5,474 nucleotides of DNA, taken from positions 1 through 5,474 of the forward strand of contig JBJXFY010000273.1 of the NCBI GenBank assembly GCA_046155815.1, in the 5' to 3' direction. The translations under genes were made by a program, and so were the position numbers. This document shows, in pieces, positions 1 through 5,474 of this stretch; positions within the stretch are counted from its first letter, which is position 1, and every line of letters starts with the position of its first letter. The notes under the pieces were generated by a model. That model was not told the DNA's origin. It worked only from the letters and a program-made list of their open reading frames with translations, and did no database searches. Source of the stretch: JBJXFY01 sp046155815. Its GTDB lineage: Bacteria; Verrucomicrobiota; Verrucomicrobiia; Limisphaerales; CAIMTB01.

Positions 1-1
1 C

Positions 2-295
2 TTTTATCACGGGATCATCCGTTCCGCCCGTGAGCGTGCCGTGACCTGTGGCATCACCAGCGTCATGGCGTGTGTCCATCAAGGCGTCGCCACCAGCACC
101 AAGGACTGTGAAATGCCGTGCTCCCCGCGGAAGACCGACCTCCTCTTCGAGGTCATCGCGGAGGCTACGGCCGCCGGAACCGAACCGGTTTACCGCGGCC
201 ATCGGACCGCACCCTTGGATCATCGCTGGATGCGCGGGGGTTGGACGAGCCACTTTGAGTGGCCGGCCTCACCGGCTCCGGCCCACTTGGAGGTT
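2..295 (+). pseudogene. N-terminal part of a nucleotidyltransferase-like protein, frameshifted and cut by the window edge
   Basis: The frame is open from base 2 with no stop, so the gene probably starts upstream of the window. The first in-frame start inside is GTG 41, but residues before it already read as a plausible helix. The 98 residues seen carry TKDCEM (residues 33-38). This fits the Dh[DE]h catalytic pattern of the nucleotidyltransferase superfamily, preceded by a Gly/Ser turn and a short helix (GITSVMACVHQG). HLEV at residues 95-98 could supply the third carboxylate strand. Reading frame 2 stays open to 379 but loses protein-like character after about 295. Sense continues in frame 1 as FGVAPRG, so one base seems to be missing in the TTT run at 294-296. 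The corrected protein would be about 297 residues from the window edge. I do not recognise an exact family. The fold call is inference from short motifs, and the break could be a true mutation or a sequencing error. Confidence 0.5.
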
Positions 296-894
296 TCGGG
301 GTGGCCCCGCGCGGCAGTTCGCCGTGGATCGTGGATTTTCGCGGCCTGTTCATCCATCCGCACACGGCGGGCAAGATGAAACGGACCGACCGCCATAAGA
401 ACTGGCCATTCGCCACCGCGCTCGGGCTGCGGGTGTTGGCGGAAGGCGATCTCCGCGGCTGGCCTCACAGTCTTGATCACGAAACCCTGCTGGGAGCCTT
501 CGAGAAAATCCCCCGCCCGCCGGAGATCATTGCCCAGCAGCCCAGTCTCGGGCGGTTGGCGCAGGGTGACGACCGCCTCGACACTGCGATCCGCGGCGAG
601 ATCAAGTTCTGGCATCCGTTGGACAAGCTCCGCATGTCCATCCATTACCGTGCGTCGCACCGGTACGTGGTGGCCGCGGGCCGCCACCCTGAAGCCGATT
701 CGCCCGACCTGCGGACCCGGCACTCCGCCCGGGTCAGGCTCGCCGAGGAGCTTATCCCCTGCGCTCCGCTGCTGGAACACGGACTGGACGCATTGGTCTC
801 CGAGGCGCGGGAAACGGCCCGGCGGTATGCCCCGCCGGGGTCGCTCGAATGGTTGCCGGACGCCCGAAAGAACATTATTGGCCTGTCATCATGA
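259..894 (+). CDS. C-terminal part of the frameshifted nucleotidyltransferase-like protein
   Basis: This open frame could be called as a free-standing 211-residue gene from GTG 259, directly after a frame-1 stop at 256-258. Its genuine homologous part more likely begins near 295 as the continuation of the upstream frame. It reads FGVAPRG, then a VDFRGLFIHPHTAGK strand-turn segment, then KMKRTDRHKNW. The last segment resembles the K-x-R-x-K-D-(W/L) helix found after the catalytic strands in AbiEii/MNT-like nucleotidyltransferases; here Asn replaces the usual Asp. The remainder is a helical, charged C-terminal domain without a recognised signature, and it has no signal peptide or membrane segment, so it is probably cytoplasmic. 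Its TGA stop (892-894) overlaps the ATG of the next gene in an ATGA arrangement, which suggests translational coupling. Function is unknown. A defence or toxin-type role is only a possibility suggested by the fold and the paired small gene. Confidence 0.55.
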   Translation: MAGLTGSGPLGGFGVAPRGSSPWIVDFRGLFIHPHTAGKMKRTDRHKNWPFATALGLRVLAEGDLRGWPHSLDHETLLGAFEKIPRPPEIIAQQPSLGRLAQGDDRLDTAIRGEIKFWHPLDKLRMSIHYRASHRYVVAAGRHPEADSPDLRTRHSARVRLAEELIPCAPLLEHGLDALVSEARETARRYAPPGSLEWLPDARKNIIGLSS

Positions 895-1109
895 TGATCC
901 CCGCCACCAAACGGCTGGAGTGGCTCGCCCCGGCGGCGGAAGCCCACCTGCGCGACTTGGAGTTTGAGTTCCAAGTCCGCGAGTTCGGCGAGGAAATGGC
1001 CGCGGTCAACGGGGTGCCGCTGCGGCGGCAGTATGTTCAGGAAATCACGGATCGTGCCCTCGGCCAAGGCGTCGATCATGTTCGTTCCGCGCACGGTGTC
1101 ACCCCCTAG
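891..1109 (+). CDS. small hypothetical protein (72 aa) coupled to the nucleotidyltransferase-like gene
   Basis: The start ATG at 891 (or the adjacent ATG 894) overlaps the stop of the preceding gene by four bases; a longer in-frame start at 849 lies inside that gene and is less likely. The protein is short, charged and mostly helical in appearance. Residues 5-38 are rich in Glu, Arg and Leu, and a Gly-Val-Pro-Leu-Arg-Arg turn is followed by another charged helix (residues 41-58). There are no cysteines, no membrane segment and no signal peptide. I do not recognise a family. The overlap indicates that it is expressed with the upstream gene and may act with it, for example as a small partner subunit or antidote, but nothing in the sequence proves this. 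No clear Shine-Dalgarno sequence precedes it, consistent with coupled translation. It ends 21 bases before the DUF1501 gene. Confidence 0.6.
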   Translation: MMIPATKRLEWLAPAAEAHLRDLEFEFQVREFGEEMAAVNGVPLRRQYVQEITDRALGQGVDHVRSAHGVTP

Positions 1110-1130
1110 AACCGCCTTCGATTTGCCGCC

Positions 1131-2558
<1,428 letters not shown>

Positions 2559-2563
2559 TCCGC

Positions 2564-3310
2564 GTGCCGGCCCGCTTGTTCATCGCCGGGACGGACACCG
2601 GCGTCGGCAAGACGGTGCTGACCGCCTGCCTCACGCGCTTCCTGACCGGCGAGGACGTTGCCGTCCGCGCCGTGAAACCCCTCGCCAGCGGTGGGCGGGA
2701 GGATGCCCGGCAGCTCCGGCGGGCGCAGGGCGACCGGCCGTCCCTCGACGCCCTTAACCCGTGGTCGTTCACCGCCCCACTTGCGCCAGCCATCGCCGCC
2801 CAGCGCGAGGGGCGACAGGTGACACGCGCCGAAGTCGCTGCGTGGATTCGCGCCCAGGCCGCGCTCGCCGACCTGCTTCTGGTCGAGGGCGCCGGCGGCC
2901 TGCTCAGCCCGCTCGGCAGCGACTTCGATCTGCGCGACCTGATTGCGGACCTGCGGGCCGAAGTCATCCTCGTCGCCGCCAACCGCCTCGGCGCGCTGAA
3001 CCATGTCCTGGTGTCGCTGGAGGCCCTGCCGCCCCGGAACCGACGCCGTGCGGCCGTCGTGCTCATGTCCCCGCCCCGGACCACGCTCGTCTCCCGCACC
3101 AACGCGGACTACCTTCGGGCTCGGCTGGGCGGGGCGCGGGTGATCGGGTTCCCGTGGCTGGGCAAGGACTGGCTGCGGCGACCACTTCCCGGGAAAGCGA
3201 AGCGGGCCCTGAACGACCTGGCTCGGCTTCTGGGTCTCGGTGGCCGCCGGGCTTGCATCGCCCCCGGCACGGGCCCCCACTCCGCTTGCCGTACGCCGCT
3301 TCCTGAATAG
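2564..3310 (+). CDS. bioD: ATP-dependent dethiobiotin synthetase
   Basis: BioD closes the ureido ring of biotin: 7,8-diaminopelargonate, CO2 and ATP give dethiobiotin in the cytoplasm. The GTG start lies five bases after the DUF1501 stop and places the P-loop GTDTGVGKT at residues 9-17, as expected. Other family landmarks are KPLASGG (39 KPLASG) for diamine and phosphate binding, Asp47 as the likely magnesium ligand, NPWSFTAPLAPAIAA (65-79), LVEGAGG (106-112) with Glu109, GALNH (143-147) and GFPWL (195-199). The Asn that contacts adenine in the E. coli enzyme (in VAND) is not evident; the matching strand reads VVLMSPP. At 248 residues it is slightly long, because of an Arg/Pro-rich tail after about residue 225 that does not look like the family. 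No bioA, bioB or bioF is in the window. The tight spacing on both sides suggests expression from an upstream promoter. Confidence 0.94.
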   Translation: MPARLFIAGTDTGVGKTVLTACLTRFLTGEDVAVRAVKPLASGGREDARQLRRAQGDRPSLDALNPWSFTAPLAPAIAAQREGRQVTRAEVAAWIRAQAALADLLLVEGAGGLLSPLGSDFDLRDLIADLRAEVILVAANRLGALNHVLVSLEALPPRNRRRAAVVLMSPPRTTLVSRTNADYLRARLGGARVIGFPWLGKDWLRRPLPGKAKRALNDLARLLGLGGRRACIAPGTGPHSACRTPLPE

Positions 3311-3318
3311 CTTCCGGG

Positions 3319-4188
3319 GTGACTCCCGTCCCCCTGTCCGCCGACCCGCCGGCACGTCGTTTCGACCGGGGCTTCACGCTGATCGAGCTTCTCGTCGTGA
3401 TCGCCATCATCGGCATCCTCGCGAGCCTGCTGCTGCCGTCGCTGGCCGGCGCGAAGGAGCGCGCCCACGTCACCACCTGCATCAACAACCTCCGGCAAAT
3501 GGGCATCGCGACCCGCCTTTACATGGATGACCACGGCGGCCGGTTCCCGCCGAACTACGTCTTCGAGATGGACTCCGCCACCCGCTTCCCGACCGGACGC
3601 ATCTACCCGGCGCAGCAGGTGCTCGGCGGTCGCGATCCGCTGCCCGGCTTGCGGGACCACGCACCGATGGCGATTTGGCGTCCGCTCCATCCCTACATGG
3701 CGCCCTCGGACGTGTACCGCTGCCCACGCGACCGCGGGCAATCCATCCTGCCCTGCGACAGTCCGCAGAAGCAGGTGCCTTCCAACTTCGGCACCATCGG
3801 CAACAGCTACGACTACAACGGCGGCCAGCTCACGCTGATCTCCGGCGGCGCCTTCAAGCTGGGCAACGCCGGCGGCATCGCCGGGCAGGCCGAGGACGTC
3901 GTCGCGAACCCCGCCAAGTTCATCCTCCTGCACGAGCCGCCCGCACGGCTCTACGGCTGCCTCAGCACCGGCCCGCGCTGGTACCAATGGCACTTCAACA
4001 AGGGCCAGACCGAATTCGAGGACCCGCAGGCCGCCCCGCAGCTCTTCCGCTCGCCCGTGCTCTTCGTGGACCTCCACGTGAAGCAGCATGACTTCTCGAA
4101 GTCCCTCTCCACCGATCCGTACCACCCTTACGAGGAGACGAAGGACTGGATCTGGTACCGGCCGGTGAATCCACCGCCGGGGCAGTAG
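3319..4188 (+). CDS. prepilin-type N-terminal cleavage/methylation domain protein (pseudopilin-like)
   Basis: An 18-residue basic leader ends in Arg-Gly (residues 17-18) and is followed by FTLIELLVVIAIIGILASLLLP. This is a class III/type IV prepilin signal with Phe at +1 and Glu at +5 (Glu23), to be cut after Gly18 by prepilin peptidase. The helix to about residue 41 would anchor it or pack it into a fibre. The rest is a soluble domain with four cysteines (54, 135, 146, 214), a CINNLRQMGIA segment typical of the group, a VYRCPRD motif (132-138), and an end section with SPVLFVDLHVKQHDF (245-259). Related Verrucomicrobia/Lentisphaerae proteins normally have Asp-Gly-His here; this one has Asp-Leu-His. 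Such proteins are found in large paralogous sets in these phyla, and their job is unclear (type II secretion-like or surface fibres). The GTG start is eight bases after bioD; a stop at 3304-3306 excludes a longer form. Confidence 0.93.
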   Translation: MTPVPLSADPPARRFDRGFTLIELLVVIAIIGILASLLLPSLAGAKERAHVTTCINNLRQMGIATRLYMDDHGGRFPPNYVFEMDSATRFPTGRIYPAQQVLGGRDPLPGLRDHAPMAIWRPLHPYMAPSDVYRCPRDRGQSILPCDSPQKQVPSNFGTIGNSYDYNGGQLTLISGGAFKLGNAGGIAGQAEDVVANPAKFILLHEPPARLYGCLSTGPRWYQWHFNKGQTEFEDPQAAPQLFRSPVLFVDLHVKQHDFSKSLSTDPYHPYEETKDWIWYRPVNPPPGQ

Positions 4189-4231
4189 CAGGCTGCGGTC
4201 GTGCTTCTGCTCGTCCTCGTCCTCGCCTGCG

Positions 4232-4252
4232 CGGTGAATGGTGAACTGTGAA
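4232..4252 (+). repeat. heptamer repeat tract, consensus TGGTGAA (about 3 copies)
   Basis: Three successive 7-base units, each matching TGGTGAA with at most two changes, start at 4232, 4239 and 4246. A fourth partial unit begins TGG at 4253. The tract lies in the gap between the pilin-like gene and the small membrane protein gene. A reverse-complement version of the same heptamer occurs at 5031-5058. Both lie at gene borders, as expected of short intergenic repeats. Confidence 0.6.
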
Positions 4253-4321
4253 TGGACGGCCGGATACGCCTCCCCTTCCCCGTTGTCCCTCCCGTTCCGT
4301 CTTGGAATGCTCCCGGTGCCG

Positions 4322-4906
4322 ATGGCCTCCGCCAAGTCCGAGACCCGCGAGCTGCACCTGCGCGACCTGCCTGCCTTCCACGCCTCGCTCGTGGCCGCGC
4401 TCGCCGAGGCCGGGATGAGCGGCGCGCGGCTGCACGAGGTGTTTGAAGGCCACGTCCGCGGCGAATGCATGCAATGCGGCTCGCCCGCCAGCGGCGCGGA
4501 GCTGGCCCATGCCACCGCCGTCGGCACCGCCACCGCCGACCTCAACCCGCGCGTCGCCCGGCTCGCCCAAGGCTACTGCGGCCGGAAGGACTGCCCGTCG
4601 TACTTCTACCGGCTTTCGTTCGCTCCCGCGGAGGGCGTGGCCTGGGAGGGGCTTCTGGAGCGCGCCGACGCGCTGGGCGCCGTCCGCGCACGGGTGGAGA
4701 AGCTGGAGCAGGACGCCCAAGGCACGGCGCGGACGGCACCGGGCCGCCAGCGCATGCTGCTCGCGGCGGGCGTGCTGGCGGCGCTGCTCGGCCTGTGGGT
4801 CGTGAAGCGCCTCATCTCCGGCCAGCCGCTGCCGGGCTTCGAGGCGAAGCCGAAGTACCAGGTGGACCCTGCCTCCCTGCCGCCTCCGCCCGGCAGCCGG
4901 CCTTGA
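4322..4906 (+). CDS. single-pass membrane protein with a four-cysteine, zinc-ribbon-like N-terminal domain
   Basis: This 194-residue protein was not recognised as a known family. The N-terminal soluble part (residues 1-140) has a C-x2-C pair at 49/52 (CMQC) and a C-x4-C pair at 86/91 (CGRKDC), a spacing that could bind one zinc or another metal. Next come a charged, possibly coiled-coil stretch (about 111-133), a hydrophobic helix (146-161) followed by Lys-Arg, and a Pro-rich C-terminal tail. The likely topology is a cytoplasmic metal-binding domain, one transmembrane helix and a short tail outside, although the basic residues on both sides make this uncertain. ATG 4322 was chosen because the earlier in-frame ATG 4238 lies in the heptamer repeat tract and would add a non-protein-like Ser/Pro leader; ATG 4307 is also possible. 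The strong GC3 codon bias matches the neighbouring genes. It is convergent with the symporter gene. Confidence 0.72.
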   Translation: MASAKSETRELHLRDLPAFHASLVAALAEAGMSGARLHEVFEGHVRGECMQCGSPASGAELAHATAVGTATADLNPRVARLAQGYCGRKDCPSYFYRLSFAPAEGVAWEGLLERADALGAVRARVEKLEQDAQGTARTAPGRQRMLLAAGVLAALLGLWVVKRLISGQPLPGFEAKPKYQVDPASLPPPPGSRP

Positions 4907-4965
4907 GGCCCCACTGACCCGATGCCGGAGCAGCGGGACGCCGCGGCCACGCAGTCAGGGCCATC

Positions 4966-4993
4966 CCTCCGGGCCGGCCGGCGCGGCCGGAGG
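4966..4993. terminator. GC-rich hairpin between convergent genes, possible bidirectional terminator
   Basis: The left arm at 4966-4976 (CCTCCGGGCCG) pairs with the right arm at 4984-4993 (CGGCCGGAGG), with one bulged G and a 7-base loop. It lies between the ends of two convergent genes, where a terminator is expected. No T-run follows on either strand, so it is not a canonical intrinsic terminator and could simply block or stabilise 3' ends. Confidence 0.45.
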
Positions 4994-5030
4994 CCACGCC
5001 CTACCCGCTGACTCCCCCGCGCCGCCACCC

Positions 5031-5058
5031 TTCACCATCCACCATTCACGATTCGCCA
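5031..5058 (-). repeat. heptamer repeat tract, consensus TGGTGAA read on the minus strand (4 copies)
   Basis: Four head-to-tail 7-base units start at 5031, 5038, 5045 and 5052 on the plus strand (TTCACCA and variants). On the minus strand they are TGGTGAA-like, the same unit as the tract at 4232-4252 but inverted. The tract contains the TGA stop and last codons of the symporter gene, so the repeat appears to have reached, or arisen over, that gene's end. Confidence 0.6.
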
Positions 5059-5474
5059 CCCTCCCCGGCCGGCGTCCACGCATCCACGATCACCGCCGTC
5101 ACCACGTCCGCGCCCACGTTCAGCGCCGTGCGCGCCATGTCGAGGATGCGGTCCACGCCGAGGATCAGCGCGATGCCCTCGGCCGGCAGGCCGAAGTTCA
5201 CCAGCAGCCCGACGATCAGCGGGAGCGACCCGCCCGGGATGCCCGAAACCGCCACCGCGCTCAGCACCGCCAGCAGCAGCAGCAGCACCTGCTGCCCGAG
5301 CGCGAGCTCGACGCCATACACCTGCGCCACGAACAGCACCACGCAGCCCTCGTAGATCGCCGTGCCGGACATGTTCATCGTCGCCCCGAGCGGCAGCACG
5401 AAGCCGGCGACCGGCGCGGACACGCCCAGCTTCTCCCGCGTCACCTGGATGCTCGTGGGCAGCGTCGCGTTGCT
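5046..5474 (-). CDS. dicarboxylate/amino acid:cation symporter (DAACS/SLC1 family), C-terminal part
   Basis: The frame is open to the window edge; 142 residues of the C-terminal transport core are seen, and the N-terminal trimerisation part lies outside. The fragment begins with the HP1 tip SNATLPTS, then TM7 with PLGATMNMSGTAIYEG (residues 28-43), HP2 with SGIPGGSLPL (77-86), and TM8 with GVDRILDMARTALNVGAD (106-123). In TM8 the residues equivalent to GltPh Asp394, Arg397, Thr398, Asn401 and Asp405 are all kept (D112, R115, T116, N119, D123). The Arg argues for an acidic substrate such as glutamate, aspartate or a C4-dicarboxylate. The TM7 motif is NMSGT, not NMDGT, so one acidic sodium-site residue is replaced by Ser. 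The protein is in the inner membrane and couples uptake to Na+ or H+. The TGA stop lies inside a heptamer repeat tract. The specific gene name cannot be assigned from this part. Confidence 0.95.
   Translation of the reverse strand, partial: SNATLPTSIQVTREKLGVSAPVAGFVLPLGATMNMSGTAIYEGCVVLFVAQVYGVELALGQQVLLLLLAVLSAVAVSGIPGGSLPLIVGLLVNFGLPAEGIALILGVDRILDMARTALNVGADVVTAVIVDAWTPAGEGGES

Noticed and set aside
288..301. Programmed -1 ribosomal frameshift site
   Set aside because: No X-XXY-YYZ slippery heptamer matches the reading frame and no clear downstream pseudoknot is visible. A one-base deletion explains the break more simply.
1110..1130. Possible promoter or ribosome binding site before the DUF1501 gene
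   Set aside because: The 21-base gap has no purine-rich Shine-Dalgarno sequence and no room for a -35/-10 pair; nothing can be supported.
4213..4226. CGTCCT-type hexamer repeat in the gap before the small membrane protein gene
   Set aside because: There are only about two copies, too few to support a repeat element or a regulatory site.
3109..4545. 478-codon open frame on the minus strand, opposite the pilin-like gene and its neighbours
   Set aside because: It spans three genes and two intergenic gaps and shows no domain. The plus strand carries a clear prepilin signal and BioD end, so this is another GC-driven shadow.
5271..5285. Five CAG triplets in a row, a possible microsatellite
   Set aside because: They are in frame with the minus-strand symporter and encode a Leu run (CTG codons) in a transmembrane helix, so the composition is explained by the protein.

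Overview
This 5.5 kb window is GC-rich DNA, most likely from a Verrucomicrobiota bacterium or a close PVC-group relative. The evidence is the gene content: a Tat-exported DUF1501 protein, a prepilin-type protein of the large 'general secretion pathway G-like' class typical of this phylum, and very weak Shine-Dalgarno signals. The taxonomic call is inference from gene families; no rRNA or other marker is present.

Layout: (a) 1-1109 holds a two-gene cassette. The first gene enters from outside the window and looks like a nucleotidyltransferase-fold protein. It is broken by an apparent -1 frameshift near position 295. Its stop overlaps (ATGA) the start of a 72-residue protein of unknown function. 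Codon use here is less extreme at third positions than in the genes that follow. (b) 1131-4188 holds three tightly packed plus-strand genes: a DUF1501 protein (475 aa), dethiobiotin synthetase BioD (248 aa, GTG start) and a prepilin-like secreted or surface protein (289 aa, GTG start). The gaps are only 5 and 8 bases, so they are probably co-transcribed. (c) 4189-4321 is a short intergenic stretch with a TGGTGAA-type heptamer tract. (d) 4322-4906 encodes a small single-pass membrane protein with four cysteines that may bind metal. (e) 4907-5045 is a convergent intergenic region with a strong GC-rich hairpin and a second heptamer tract in the opposite orientation. (f) 5046-5474 (minus strand) is the C-terminal 142 residues of a dicarboxylate/amino acid:cation symporter that runs out of the window.

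The genes do not form one obvious pathway. BioD performs a late step of biotin synthesis but has no other bio genes nearby. The DUF1501 gene lacks its usual neighbouring DUF1549/DUF1553 (PSD1-type) gene in this window; the nucleotidyltransferase-like cassette sits directly upstream instead. The points most worth a second look are this cassette with its frameshift, the pair of inverted heptamer tracts flanking the small membrane protein gene, and the NMSGT (rather than NMDGT) sodium-site motif in the symporter. No CRISPR array, tRNA, rRNA, transposase or clear promoter was seen.
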